64,000 bases of DNA from Chloroflexota bacterium. Its GTDB lineage: Bacteria > Chloroflexota > Anaerolineae > B4-G1 > SLSP01. The stretch's first letter is position 1, and the number at the start of each line of letters is the position of its first letter. The stretch spans positions 47,746-111,745 of the forward strand of contig JAIOAX010000012.1 of assembly GCA_019873645.1 (NCBI GenBank), read 5' to 3'. Below, in pieces: positions 29,163 through 38,596 of the stretch. The translations under genes were made by a program, and so were the position numbers. The notes under the pieces are model-generated. The model was not told where the DNA came from. It worked only from the letters and a program-made list of their open reading frames with translations, and ran no database searches.

Positions 29163-30614
29163 CTAAAATTCATCCAGTGGATACATGGGCCTGTTGACGC
29201 GCCGGTACTCAAGTTGCCGCACATCGCAATTCGTCACGCCAGGGCTGATCGCCAGAATCGAGCGCGGGCTGATGCCCTGCAACGGCGTGGTCAAATAGCC
29301 GCGCTTGGGCACGACGATCTTGTACGCCAGCGGCTCGATGCCCAGGCTTTGCAGGTGTGCCGGTTCTTCGATGCTGAGGCGGTTGGCGGAAAGCACCACA
29401 TCCACGCCCTCGACCGTAAGGACGACAATCGGCCCGCGCTGGACCAGGCGATGCGGCTCACGGATGCCGCCCCGGTAGTAGTCGCCGTCGGAGATGAGGC
29501 GCACCGTGCCCGTGACCGGCAGCGGCTTACTGTGGCGTGTGTCGAGCTTGCCACCGATTTCGAGACTCACGCGCTTACCCACGCCCGCCGCGATGCACGT
29601 CTCCACAGCGGCAGCGTCCCAAATCGCGGCGACCACAACGTTCGTCGCCCCATGCCGCAGCAGGCTTTCGAGCACCACCGTCACATCCGTGGTGCCGCCC
29701 GCGCCGGGATTGTCGCCGGAGTCGGAGAGGAAGACGGTGGATTCCGGCGCAGCCATCGCCACGCGCACGGCCTCGTCCACGGGATACGCCTCGGTGTGGA
29801 AGTCGAAATCGGCGCGGCGCGCCCAGAACGTGGCGGCGAGTTGATCGGCCTCGGCCTGCGCCAGCGTCTCGTCGCCATCCGTGACGACGACGGCAATCAC
29901 GCCAATGTCGGGCACGTCGGCCCAGCAGTGACCGTTCATCAGCGAGGCGGAGACGATGCCGGGCTGCGCTTCCAGGTCGGCGACGAGTTGCATCATCGCA
30001 CGCATCGCGCCCACGGACGTTTCGGCCCTCTCGCCAGGGAGCAAGAACGGGATTTTGGCGAAGCCCATCGCCAACTGCCCGCCGTCGAGTAAATGCAGCA
30101 GCATCTCAGCAGCCTTGACGCCCGTTTCGTAGGCGTCGTCGTGGGGCGCGGTGTGGTAGGCGGCCAGCGCGTTGACCGTGCGCGCGGTTTCGGCGACGAT
30201 GTTGGCGTGCATATCCAGCGCAATGACAATCGGGACATGCGGGCCGAGTTTCGCGCGCAACGCTGTGAGAATGTCGTTTTCCGCATAATCCACGCCTTCC
30301 GCGCGCATCGCCCCGTGGAGGAAGAGGCACGCGCCATCTACGTCATGGGCGGCGTCCAACAGCGCGGCCTTCAGCGTCTCGAATGTCGCACGTTCCACCA
30401 CGCCGCCGGGCATCGCGTGCGCCATGACCGACGGCACGAGTGTGACATCACCGCGCGCCTGCAACGTCGCCACGATGCCGCCGAACGCATTGTGGCGCAG
30501 CGGCGGCGCGAGCGTCTCCTGCCCGTAACACGGGCGAAAGTCTTCCAAACGTGTCAAAAACGGCGTAAACGTGTTCGATTCGTGTCCTATTGCGCCAACA
30601 AGCACTTTCTTCAT
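29163..30614 (-). CDS. M81 family metallopeptidase (MlrC-like)
   Basis: A 483-residue protein, the usual length of MlrC (microcystinase C) relatives. Two domains are visible: the N-terminal one with GAIGHESNTF, FLHGAMRAEG and IALDMHANI (metal-binding His and Asp) and the C-terminal one from about residue 310 with FLSDSGDNPGAGGTTD, GGIREPHRLVQRGP and ISPRSILAISPGVTNCDVRQ. Characterised MlrC cleaves linearised microcystin peptides; for relatives such as this the natural substrate is unknown, probably a small peptide. It follows the nucleoside phosphorylase gene by 27 bp. Confidence 0.9.
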   Translation of the reverse strand: MKKVLVGAIGHESNTFTPFLTRLEDFRPCYGQETLAPPLRHNAFGGIVATLQARGDVTLVPSVMAHAMPGGVVERATFETLKAALLDAAHDVDGACLFLHGAMRAEGVDYAENDILTALRAKLGPHVPIVIALDMHANIVAETARTVNALAAYHTAPHDDAYETGVKAAEMLLHLLDGGQLAMGFAKIPFLLPGERAETSVGAMRAMMQLVADLEAQPGIVSASLMNGHCWADVPDIGVIAVVVTDGDETLAQAEADQLAATFWARRADFDFHTEAYPVDEAVRVAMAAPESTVFLSDSGDNPGAGGTTDVTVVLESLLRHGATNVVVAAIWDAAAVETCIAAGVGKRVSLEIGGKLDTRHSKPLPVTGTVRLISDGDYYRGGIREPHRLVQRGPIVVLTVEGVDVVLSANRLSIEEPAHLQSLGIEPLAYKIVVPKRGYLTTPLQGISPRSILAISPGVTNCDVRQLEYRRVNRPMYPLDEF

Positions 30615-30641
30615 AGTCCAACCACCTGAACAGGCGTGGAT

Positions 30642-31946
30642 TCACGCCAGACGGCCATAGAACAACGGCAGCGGCGGCACCGGGACGTCCGAAAAGGTCA
30701 ATGCGCGCAAGACGCGCTGCACGGCTTCAGCGCGTCGGGCAGGATCGTTGGCGTGAACAGTGAAGAGCGGCGCGCCGGCCTCTATTTTGTCGCCCACCTT
30801 GCAATGCAACACCACGCCCACTTGATGGTCAAGGGGATCGCCTTTCTTCTCACGCCCTCCTCCCAGGGTCAGGACGGCCATCCCGATTTCGTCGGCGCGC
30901 ACCGCAGCCAGGTAGCCGCTTTGCGGGGCGGGGATGGTTTCGATGATGGTCGCCGTGGGGAAGCGGGCGGGATCATCCACATACCGCACATCCCCACCCT
31001 GCGCGATGATCAATTGTCGGAATTTTTCCCAGGCGCGGCCACCGGCGATGGTTTCTTTCGCCAACCGTACCCCTTCAGCCGTATTGCCGGCTTTGCCTCC
31101 CAGACATAACATCTCTCCGGCGACTTCCAGACAATGATCCCGGAAATCTGCCGGCCCGCCGCCGTGCAAGGTGTCAATAGCTTCGCGCACTTCGAGGATA
31201 TTGCCCACCGCGTAGCCCAGCGGCTGGTTCATATCCGAGATCAGCGCCACCACCTGCCGCCCGACGGCGCGGCCGATGCGCACCATGCCCTCGGCCAGCA
31301 ACCGCGCCTCCTCCAGGGACTTCATGAACGCGCCGCTGCCCACCTTAACATCGAGCACGATGGCATCGGCGCCGGCGGCGATTTTTTTGCTCATTATAGA
31401 ACTGGTAATCAAAGGAATGCTCTGCACGGTGCCGGTCACATCGCGCAGGGCATAGAGCTTGCCGTCGGCCGGCGCCAGATTCGCCGATTGCCCGGTGAGC
31501 ACGATGCCGATCTGTTTGAGCTGTGCCTTGAACTCCGCCACACTGAGATCCGCCCGAAACCCCGGCACCGATTCCAGCTTGTCCAGCGTGCCGCCGGAAA
31601 ATCCCAGGCCACGCCCCGACATCTTTCCCACCGGCAGACCGCATGCGGCAACGGTCGGCGCGACCACCAGACTCACTTTGTCACCGACGCCGCCGCTCGA
31701 ATGTTTATCCACCACGAACGGCGCCACGTCCTTCAAATCCAGCACTTCGCCCGAATAGGCCATGGCCAGCGTCAAATCGCCGGTCTCCCGGTCATCCATC
31801 CCCCGCAGCACAATCGCCATCAGCAAGGCCGCAGCCTGATAGTCGGGAATGGTTCCGGCCGTATAGCCGTTCACAAAATACCGGATTTCTTCTGTTGTGA
31901 GGGCCTTGCCATCACGTTTTTTCTCAATCAGTTCTACCATGCGCAT
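30642..31946 (-). CDS. pdp: Pyrimidine-nucleoside (thymidine) phosphorylase
   Basis: A 434-residue enzyme matching the family length. The phosphate-binding signature [13 protein letters not shown] (residues 80-92), [16 protein letters not shown] and the substrate loop [20 protein letters not shown] are intact; the C-terminal alpha/beta lobe includes [17 protein letters not shown]. It converts thymidine or uridine and phosphate to the base and (deoxy)ribose 1-phosphate for pyrimidine salvage. GGAGAC lies upstream; ATG 31940 is an alternative start. It is probably co-transcribed with DegV upstream and the M81 peptidase downstream. Confidence 0.94.
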   Translation of the reverse strand: MRMVELIEKKRDGKALTTEEIRYFVNGYTAGTIPDYQAAALLMAIVLRGMDDRETGDLTLAMAYSGEVLDLKDVAPFVVDKHSSGGVGDKVSLVVAPTVAACGLPVGKMSGRGLGFSGGTLDKLESVPGFRADLSVAEFKAQLKQIGIVLTGQSANLAPADGKLYALRDVTGTVQSIPLITSSIMSKKIAAGADAIVLDVKVGSGAFMKSLEEARLLAEGMVRIGRAVGRQVVALISDMNQPLGYAVGNILEVREAIDTLHGGGPADFRDHCLEVAGEMLCLGGKAGNTAEGVRLAKETIAGGRAWEKFRQLIIAQGGDVRYVDDPARFPTATIIETIPAPQSGYLAAVRADEIGMAVLTLGGGREKKGDPLDHQVGVVLHCKVGDKIEAGAPLFTVHANDPARRAEAVQRVLRALTFSDVPVPPLPLFYGRLA

Positions 31947-32018
31947 AGGTTATTGTCTCCACACAGCTAAAATTGCCTTGTCATCCTGGGACATCACAGT
32001 GACCACGAAATCTACCGC

Positions 32019-32870
32019 TTACTCGGCGTAGAAAACTACACCCAACGCCCCCGGCCCGGCATGGGTACCGACCACGGGCGTCAACAGAGTTGTATACAGT
32101 TGCTCCGGGTGAAACCGCTCCTCAATCCAGCCCCGCACCAGCTCCGCATCTTCAGGCGACTGCGCATGAACAACAGACATCTCTTTGGCAGGGCGTCCGT
32201 TCAAGCGTTCAGCGACGATTTCCACGACTCGCTGCAAGGACTTCCGCCGCATGCGCACTTTTTCCAGCGGCATAACCTTGCCGCCTTCAATGTGCAACAC
32301 CGGTTTGAGGTTGAGCGCCGTACCCAGGAAGCGCGCCGCGCCGCCGATACGCCCGCCACGATGCAGATATTCCAGCGTATCCACGGCAAAGATAATGTTC
32401 ATGGTGTCACGAACGCGCAGCACACGCTCTAAAGCCACATCCAACGGCTGACCTTCGCGCGCGGCGCGGGCCGCAACCAGGACCTGGAATCCCGTGCCCA
32501 TAGAGACAAAGCGTGAATCTACCAGCTCGATGCGCCAGCCGGGAAGCTCCGCCCTGGCCTGTAAGGCCGATGCCATTGTCCCGCTTAATTCAGAGGAAAT
32601 AAAGATTCCCAGAATCGAGGTTGTTCCGTATTCCTCAGCCACCTTGTTGAAAAATTCGATGAACGCTCCAGGCGAAGGTTGCGAGGTTGTCGGGAAGGTC
32701 TTGCGTTCCTGAAGCCACTGATAAAACGTTGTCGCGTCCAACGTCACGCCGTCCAGATACGTCTCTTCGCCCCAATGCACCGTCAGGGGAATAACCGGCA
32801 CCTGGTACTCCGCGACTACTTCTGGCGGCAAATTGGCCGTGCTATCGGTCACTACAATGTAACGATCCAT
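32019..32870 (-). CDS. DegV family fatty-acid-binding protein
   Basis: A 283-residue protein with the DegV hallmarks: VVTDSTANLPPE at the N-terminus, SQPSPGAFIEFFNKV, and GLGAR-like end THAGPGALGVVF. The family binds a long-chain fatty acid; in Firmicutes it acts as FakB, handing the fatty acid to FakA for phosphorylation. A fakA gene is not in the window. It is first in a run with the phosphorylase and M81 genes, and is transcribed away from the response regulator at 33103. Confidence 0.93.
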   Translation of the reverse strand: MDRYIVVTDSTANLPPEVVAEYQVPVIPLTVHWGEETYLDGVTLDATTFYQWLQERKTFPTTSQPSPGAFIEFFNKVAEEYGTTSILGIFISSELSGTMASALQARAELPGWRIELVDSRFVSMGTGFQVLVAARAAREGQPLDVALERVLRVRDTMNIIFAVDTLEYLHRGGRIGGAARFLGTALNLKPVLHIEGGKVMPLEKVRMRRKSLQRVVEIVAERLNGRPAKEMSVVHAQSPEDAELVRGWIEERFHPEQLYTTLLTPVVGTHAGPGALGVVFYAE

Positions 32871-33048
32871 CTCTACTCTCCTTATACATAAGAACCTGAA
32901 TGAATGAATCTTTAGAAAACGACGACGCTGTTTATACTATAAAGGACAAACCAGGATGACAAGGCGCGCCGAATAAATCAGTCTCTATTATACTAAATAT
33001 CTCAAACTGTGGTACAATACAGCAAGTGCTAAGTCATGGCGCAGACTA

Positions 33049-33081
33049 AACGTTTCAACGTGAAAACGTTCTAACGTTCAA
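33049..33081. repeat. Short tandem-word island (aacgtt words)
   Basis: ACGTTTCAACGTGAAAACGT followed by TCTAACGTTC, just before the response regulator ribosome binding site. Same word family as 37208-37253. The rest of the 232-bp divergent gap with degV is AT-rich and holds a TACAAT at 33013-33018. Confidence 0.65.
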
Positions 33082-33102
33082 ACAATTTTCAGGGAGTATG
33101 CT

Positions 33103-33477
33103 ATGTCTAAAATACTCGTAGCCGATGATGACCGGGTGATGCTCGGGTTGCTCAAGACGTTGATGGAACTCGAGGGGAACGAAGTAGTCACCGCGACCCA
33201 CGCTGAGGATATCGTTACAAAGGTGCGCGAGTCTCAACCGGCATTGATTTTGATGGATTACAACCTGGCGGGTGGCAATTCCATGGCCGCCCTCCGCGAG
33301 TTAAAGGCCGATCCTGACCTGAAACAGATTCCGATTTTAGTCGCCTCTGGGATGGACCGTGAATACGAATGTAAACAAAACGGAGCGGAAGACTTTATCC
33401 TGAAGCCCTTCCGTCCCACAGAATTGCTTGAACGCATGCGTACCCTGATGACGCAGTCGTCCTGGCAAACGCCTTAA
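33103..33477 (+). CDS. Single-domain response regulator (CheY-like receiver)
   Basis: A 124-residue receiver domain without an output domain. The acidic pair VADDDRV (Asp8-10), the phosphoacceptor in LILMDYNL (Asp52) and the conserved Lys in FILKPFRP (Lys106) are present; the usual T/S switch residue is in LVASGMD. GGGAG precedes the ATG. It is followed 13 bp later by the PHP-AlbA_2 gene and is likely co-transcribed. No histidine kinase gene is near. Confidence 0.92.
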   Translation: MSKILVADDDRVMLGLLKTLMELEGNEVVTATHAEDIVTKVRESQPALILMDYNLAGGNSMAALRELKADPDLKQIPILVASGMDREYECKQNGAEDFILKPFRPTELLERMRTLMTQSSWQTP

Positions 33478-33490
33478 TGTTAAGGAAAAT

Positions 33491-35236
33491 ATGACCAGAA
33501 GAAAACGTAGTAAGAAGAAAGTGCAACCATCAGCCCAATGGTATAAGATGGATCTGCACATTCATACCCCCGCCTCCGCAGATTATCAGCAGAAAAACGT
33601 CACCGGCCTGGAAATTTTGCAAGAAGCAGAACGTCGCGGATTAAACATCATCGCGTTTACCGACCACAACACGGTCGCCGGTTACAAGCATATACTTGAT
33701 GAGATTGATGACCTGGAATTGCTTAAACGCCTCAACCGGCTGAAGCCCGAAGAAGAGAAAAAGCTCCAGGAATATCGTCGCCTGCAAGAAGAAATCCTCT
33801 TGCTTACCGGTTTTGAGTTCACGACAACCTTTGGATTCCACATCCTGGGGCTTTTCCCACCGGAAACATCGGTCCGAGAACTGGAGTTTTTGCTGCTCCA
33901 AATGAACGTTCCCGCCGACAAGCTGGACGACGGGGCAACCGAAGTCGGTGCCACCGTAGATGTCCTGACGGCCTATCAAATGATTGCCGAGGCCGGCGGG
34001 CTGGTCATCGCGGCGCATGCCAACTCCTCGCACGGCGTGGCCCTGCAGGGCCTGCGCTTCGGCGGGCAAACCCGCATCGCCTTCACCCAGGATCCCAACC
34101 TGCACGCGCTCGAAGTCACCGACCTGGAAAAAGTGGACAAGAAATCCACCGCGCGGTTTTTCGACGGTTCCAAACCCGAATACCCCCGCCGGATGCGCTG
34201 TATCCAGGGGTCGGATGCGCACCGCCTGACCCGCGATCCGGGCAATGCCCGCAACCTCGGCGTGGGCGACCGCGTCACCGAAATTCTGCTGGATGAGCTG
34301 TCGTTCGAGGCGCTGCGCGATGTGCTGACCGGCGATGACTTCGCCCGCACACGCCCCTACCGCGCCGAAGCGCGCCCCTTCGATTACATCCAGGCCGCAC
34401 GCGAGGAAGGCCCCAACATCGTTCAGGACTTCCACGAGCGTTTCAGCCGTCGCGGCGGGTTCCTGGATGCGATTATGGCCGACGTATGCGCTTTTGCCAA
34501 CACCAACGGCGGCACACTTTACATCGGCGTCTCCACCGATGCGAAAGCGGCGCCTGTGGGATTGGGGAATTCCCCCACACGGGTCATCAATGCCCTCAAA
34601 ACAGAAATTGAGACGCGCATCACACCCATGTTGCCGGTCGCCATTGACGTGCAGGAGACGCAAAACGTCAAAATCGTACGCCTCGTGGTGCCGCGCGGCG
34701 ACAATCCGCCCTACGCCCTGGACGAGAGCCAGATTTACATCCGCAGCGAGGCCGAAACAACGCCGGCCGTGCGCGATGAGATCGTCGAGCTGGTGAAACG
34801 CGGCCTGGGAGAGAACACGGCAGTCCCCACACCACCGCCACACAGCCCCACTGCTGAAGCGGCCAACCCCCTGTTGGAACCGGGCAAGGCGCTCGTTGAA
34901 CCGCCGCGCACCGGCGTCGAAATTGCCGCCGTCGAAAAGCGGAACAACGTCCGTTATTACACCATGCGCGACCTGCGCAACGGCAGTGTTGTCAGCAACG
35001 TCACCCGCAACTCGGCGCGGCGGCTCTGGCGCTACGCCATTGACGAAGCCGAGAACAATCCGGTTAAACCGCATCAGGTGCGCTGGATGGGCGATATCGG
35101 CGTCTGGAAACAGCGCGAATACAACGCCCAAATGCGTTACGATTTGGTCCAGAAAATCAACGACGAGTTACACATCTACTACGGCGTGACCGAGGAGGGC
35201 CTTCACGGCGCGTGGGCCGCGCTGATCGGCGATTAA
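33491..35236 (+). CDS. PHP-domain / AlbA_2-domain fusion protein
   Basis: A 581-residue protein. After a Lys/Arg-rich N-terminus, residues 19-285 form a PHP phosphoesterase domain (MDLHIHTPASAD with His23, His25; FTDHNTVAG; VIAAHANSSHG; GSDAH at the end), all metal-binding motifs intact. Residues about 315-435 are an AlbA_2 (Schlafen-like) domain: FLDAIMADVCAFANTNGGTL, YIGV, YIRSEAET. A Pro-rich linker and a C-terminal domain of about 120 residues follow (YTMRDLRNGSVVSNVTRNS) that I do not recognise. PHP domains cleave phosphoesters in nucleic acids or nucleotides; AlbA_2 domains bind nucleic acid or nucleotide. A nucleic-acid-directed role is inference. Confidence 0.85.
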   Translation: MTRRKRSKKKVQPSAQWYKMDLHIHTPASADYQQKNVTGLEILQEAERRGLNIIAFTDHNTVAGYKHILDEIDDLELLKRLNRLKPEEEKKLQEYRRLQEEILLLTGFEFTTTFGFHILGLFPPETSVRELEFLLLQMNVPADKLDDGATEVGATVDVLTAYQMIAEAGGLVIAAHANSSHGVALQGLRFGGQTRIAFTQDPNLHALEVTDLEKVDKKSTARFFDGSKPEYPRRMRCIQGSDAHRLTRDPGNARNLGVGDRVTEILLDELSFEALRDVLTGDDFARTRPYRAEARPFDYIQAAREEGPNIVQDFHERFSRRGGFLDAIMADVCAFANTNGGTLYIGVSTDAKAAPVGLGNSPTRVINALKTEIETRITPMLPVAIDVQETQNVKIVRLVVPRGDNPPYALDESQIYIRSEAETTPAVRDEIVELVKRGLGENTAVPTPPPHSPTAEAANPLLEPGKALVEPPRTGVEIAAVEKRNNVRYYTMRDLRNGSVVSNVTRNSARRLWRYAIDEAENNPVKPHQVRWMGDIGVWKQREYNAQMRYDLVQKINDELHIYYGVTEEGLHGAWAALIGD

Positions 35237-35550
35237 ATGCACCACGAATTTGCACGAAGCTGCACTCATTTTGATTGCTATTCGTGAAGATTGGTGTGGA
35301 TTCGTAGTCTATTCTTGGTCAACGGATTGAACGGATTTGAACGGATTCCTTCTTGATCAATCCGTTTCATCCGTTAAATCTATTCCGAAAATGGTCAGCG
35401 GATTAAGCAGATTGAGCAGATTTATGCAACAATTGAAAGCTAATCCGTTTAATCCGTTGACATGCATTTTCATGCTGGGTTGAGCGCGTCGCTCATGATG
35501 TCTGTTGACATTTTATCCGTTAAATCCGTTGACATTTCAGGGGAGGGAGC
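35237..35550. repeat. 314-bp intergenic stretch filled with tandem-word islands
   Basis: No gene. It holds ATTCGTG-type words (35240-35315), then two fold-back pairs: TCAACGGATTGAACGGATTT (about 35322-35342) facing AATCCGTTTCATCCGTTAAA (35358-35377), and GCGGATTAAGCAGATTGAGC (about 35399-35418) facing AATCCGTTTAATCCGTTGAC (about 35442-35461), and a further ATCCGTTAAATCCGTTGAC copy at about 35515-35533. The 9-bp word ATCCGTTNA dominates. Confidence 0.8.
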
Positions 35551-37215
35551 ATGCGGATTTTGTCGTTATCCGAAATGCGCGCGTTGGAGTCCACGGCGGA
35601 TATGGCCGGGCACAGTTACGCGCGCATGATGGAGCTGGCCGGGAAAGGCGTCGCGTTGGCCGTGTTGCGCCACATGGCCGTCAAAGGTCGCCGGATTCTG
35701 GTACTCGTGGGACCCGGCAACAACGGCGGCGATGGTCTGGTGGCCGCGCGCATCCTGCAAGAGGCCGGAGCCAACGTCACGGCTTTTCTGACCACCCCAC
35801 GCGATCCCGAACAGGATGCCGTCTTTCGTCAGGCGCAGGCCGGCGGCGTGGCGATTGTCACCGCGCAAGAAGACCTGCAATACGAGACGCTGCGCCGTTT
35901 GGCCGCACAAGCCCATGTGATCATTGACAGTTTGCTCGGCATCGGCGCGACACCGCCGCTGCGGGGGACGGTCGCCTATACCTTGCAAAATGTGAAGGAA
36001 GCCCTGGCGCAGGCCAACGCCGAACCGCTGCTCGCGTTGAATCGCGCGCCTAAATCGGCGCCGACAGCGCCCTTAATCGTCGCCGTGGACGGACCGTCGG
36101 GGCTGGATTTCGAGACCGGCAACATTGACCCGCTGGCGCTCAAAGCCCATATCACCGTGACCTTCGTGGCGCCCAAATGGGGACATTTCCGCCTTCCCGG
36201 CGCCGCCTACGTCGGCGAATTGCTGGTTGCCGACATCGGCATCCCCAAAAGCATTGATTTTTCCGGCGCCGGCCCTGAAATTGCCACTGCCGATAAGATC
36301 CGCCAATGGCTACCGGCGCGTCCGCTGGATGCCCACAAGGGCACTTTCGGCAAAGCCCTAATCGCTGCCGGTTCGATCAACTACACCGGCGCCGCGGCTC
36401 TGGCCGCTGCGGCAGCCGTGCGCGCCGGTGCAGGACTGGTGACGCTCGCCATTCCCAACGTCCTCCAGGCAGCCATCGTGCCGGTGGTGCCCGAAGCCAC
36501 GTACATCTTACTACCGCATACGCTCGGTGTCCTGGACACCCACGCAGCAGGTGTGTTACTGGAAAAAGTGACCGGCTATTCGGCGTTGCTTGTCGGGCCG
36601 GGGCTGAGCCATACACCGGAAACCACGGCCTTCCTGCGGCGCCTGTTGGGACTGGAAACCGGCAAGCGCAATGCGGGTTTAGTACCCCGGACGCCGCCCC
36701 CCGAAGCCAGCCAACCGCCCTCACTGCCGCCGCTGATTGTGGATGCCGATGGCTTGAACATCCTCAGCGAAATCCCCAATTGGCCTACCATCTTGCCGCC
36801 TGGCACAATCCTCACGCCTCACCCCGGCGAGATGACGCGCCTGACCGGCAAAACGACGGCGGAAATCCAGGCCGAGCGCTTGAAGATTGCCCAGGAAGCG
36901 GCCACAGCGTGGGGGCATATCGTGGTCCTCAAAGGTGCGTTTACTGTCATCGCGGCGCCCGACGGCAAGACAATGCTGCTGCCGTTTGCCAATCCGGCAT
37001 TAGGCTCGGCCGGTACGGGGGATGTTTTGGCCGGGGCAATCGTGGCCTTGCGCGCGCAAGGACTTGAAGCTTTCCAGGCGGCTGTGGCGGGGGCCTACCT
37101 GCACGGCCTGGCAGGTGAAATTGTCAGGGAGCGTCTGGGCACGGCGGGACTGGCCGCTGGCGATGTGGCCCACGCGCTCCCCGAAGCCATCAAGCGAATT
37201 GCGTTAGAACGTTAG
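35551..37215 (+). CDS. nnr: Bifunctional NAD(P)HX epimerase / dehydratase
   Basis: A 554-residue fusion of the two NAD(P)H-hydrate repair enzymes. Residues 1-215 are the epimerase domain (YjeF N-terminal: VGPGNNGGDGLVAARIL, DSLLGIG, AVDGPSGLDFETG). Residues about 250-554 are the ADP-dependent dehydratase (KGTFGKALIAAGSINYTGAA, DADGLNIL, LTPHPGEMTRL, NPALGSAGTGDVLAG). The enzyme restores damaged NADH/NADPH hydrates. An insert rich in Pro near residues 370-390 is of low complexity. AGGGGAGGGAGC precedes the ATG. The final codons and stop are formed by the hairpin repeat at 37208-37253. Confidence 0.95.
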   Translation: MRILSLSEMRALESTADMAGHSYARMMELAGKGVALAVLRHMAVKGRRILVLVGPGNNGGDGLVAARILQEAGANVTAFLTTPRDPEQDAVFRQAQAGGVAIVTAQEDLQYETLRRLAAQAHVIIDSLLGIGATPPLRGTVAYTLQNVKEALAQANAEPLLALNRAPKSAPTAPLIVAVDGPSGLDFETGNIDPLALKAHITVTFVAPKWGHFRLPGAAYVGELLVADIGIPKSIDFSGAGPEIATADKIRQWLPARPLDAHKGTFGKALIAAGSINYTGAAALAAAAAVRAGAGLVTLAIPNVLQAAIVPVVPEATYILLPHTLGVLDTHAAGVLLEKVTGYSALLVGPGLSHTPETTAFLRRLLGLETGKRNAGLVPRTPPPEASQPPSLPPLIVDADGLNILSEIPNWPTILPPGTILTPHPGEMTRLTGKTTAEIQAERLKIAQEAATAWGHIVVLKGAFTVIAAPDGKTMLLPFANPALGSAGTGDVLAGAIVALRAQGLEAFQAAVAGAYLHGLAGEIVRERLGTAGLAAGDVAHALPEAIKRIALER

Positions 37216-37253
37216 AACGTTAGAACGTTGGAACGTTCTAACGTTCTAACGTT
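37208..37253. terminator. Tandem-word palindrome serving as bidirectional terminator candidate
   Basis: Eight-base words (GTTAGAAC repeated, then GTTCTAAC repeated) form two perfect 22-base arms at 37208-37229 and 37232-37253. The hairpin fills the whole space between the convergent nnr and flavodiiron protein genes and includes the nnr stop codon. Confidence 0.75.
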
Positions 37254-38444
37254 TCACAGCGATCGGGCAAAATTGTAACCCAGTTCCTCGCCTTTGAGCA
37301 AATCCTGATATGTCGAGCCGCCTGGATATTCCCAGGCTTCCACCAGTTCCCACTTAAGTTTCTCCGCCCACTGCGTGATCTCACGGCGCGCCCCGCCGCT
37401 CCAGCCGAAGCTGCCAAAATAGGCCAGTTTGCGGTTCTGGATGCGCTTGCGGTTGAGCATGTCCAGCACGTGCGCCATCAGCGGGAAAAGTTCGCCCTCA
37501 TAAGTCGGCGCGCCGATCAATACGCCGCTGCGGGTATAGACCGAAGGCAGGATGTAACTGACGTTGATATGGCGCACATCGAAGATGTTCAACGGCATGC
37601 CGGCGCGCGCAACGCCGGACGCAACGGCATCCACCATTTTCTCGGTGTTGCCGTACATCGTGCCGTAGAGCAACGTCACCCCTGGCTCAGGGCCTGCGAG
37701 GGCGTAGGTGGCCCACTTCTGATACAGTTCGATGATGCGCCCCGGATTCTTGCGCCAGAGCAAGCCGTGTGACGGGGCAACCACGTCAATCGGAATGTCG
37801 GACAGTTTCTCGATGGCTTTGAGCACCGGCTTGGGGAACAGAGCCACGATGTTGGCGTAGTAGCGCAGGGCCTCTTTCTCATAGAAATCGAGCGCCGTGC
37901 ACTGATCGTCGAAAATCGCACCCTGCAACGCGCCATAGCCGCCGAAAGCATCGCAGGAGAACAGCACTTTTTGCGTGGTCTCGTAAGTCACCATGGTCTC
38001 CGGCCAGTGCACCATCGGCGCGACGAAAAACTGCAACTGATGTGTACCGAGATCCAGGCTCTCACCATCCTCAACCGCACGCACGTTATCGGTCAGTTGA
38101 TAATAACTCTCCAGCATCTTCACCGCGCGGCTGGTGCAGAGGAAGGTGACATTGGGAGCGATGCGGCGCAAGGTGCGCAACACGCCGGTATGGTCCGGTT
38201 CCATGTGGTTGACCACGATGTAATCCAGCAGCGCCGGATCGAAAACCTCGGCAATTTGGTCGAGCAGGGCATCGCTCTTGATGTCTTTTGCCGCATCTAC
38301 AAGGACCTTTTTCTCATCGTCAATCACATAAGCGTTATAGGAAACGCCCTCACTGGTAATCGGCCACAGGCCCTCAAAGAGATCGGTGGTTCGGTCGTTA
38401 ACGCCAATCCAGTAAATTCCGGGTTTTATATTGACTGCGGGCAT
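37254..38444 (-). CDS. A-type flavodiiron protein (FprA family)
   Basis: A 396-residue enzyme. Residues 1-245 form the metallo-beta-lactamase-like diiron domain with HMEPDH (His80, Glu82, Asp84, His85), a further His in MVHWPE, Asp in LFSCDAFGG and His in APSHGLLW. Residues about 253-396 are the flavodoxin domain (LLYGTMYGNTEKMVDA, GAPTYEGELFP) that binds FMN. Flavodiiron proteins reduce oxygen to water or NO to N2O and protect anaerobes. No rubredoxin gene is adjacent. With AOR it points to an anaerobic or microaerobic life. Confidence 0.95.
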   Translation of the reverse strand: MPAVNIKPGIYWIGVNDRTTDLFEGLWPITSEGVSYNAYVIDDEKKVLVDAAKDIKSDALLDQIAEVFDPALLDYIVVNHMEPDHTGVLRTLRRIAPNVTFLCTSRAVKMLESYYQLTDNVRAVEDGESLDLGTHQLQFFVAPMVHWPETMVTYETTQKVLFSCDAFGGYGALQGAIFDDQCTALDFYEKEALRYYANIVALFPKPVLKAIEKLSDIPIDVVAPSHGLLWRKNPGRIIELYQKWATYALAGPEPGVTLLYGTMYGNTEKMVDAVASGVARAGMPLNIFDVRHINVSYILPSVYTRSGVLIGAPTYEGELFPLMAHVLDMLNRKRIQNRKLAYFGSFGWSGGARREITQWAEKLKWELVEAWEYPGGSTYQDLLKGEELGYNFARSL

Positions 38445-38477
38445 AGTTTTCTCCTTGCGATAGTCACAGAGTTGTTG

Positions 38478-38512
38478 GTCGGATAGTCAGGTAGTCAGAT
38501 AGTCAGGTAGTT
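38478..38512. repeat. Tandem-word island (agtcaggt, period 8)
   Basis: Four consecutive words (GGTCGGAT, AGTCAGGT, AGTCAGAT, AGTCAGGT) upstream of the flavodiiron protein gene. Confidence 0.75.
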
Positions 38513-38596
38513 AAAATTCTCCAACATCATCAAGTTTTCACAATACAGGATCGAAGTCCATTATAGCAGCAAGCGAAAGATGAGACAAGCCTTTGG

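Noticed and set aside
33641..35131. Long minus-strand ORF (about 496 codons) opposite the PHP gene
   Set aside because: No recognisable domains and typical shadow composition; the plus strand encodes intact PHP and AlbA_2 motifs.
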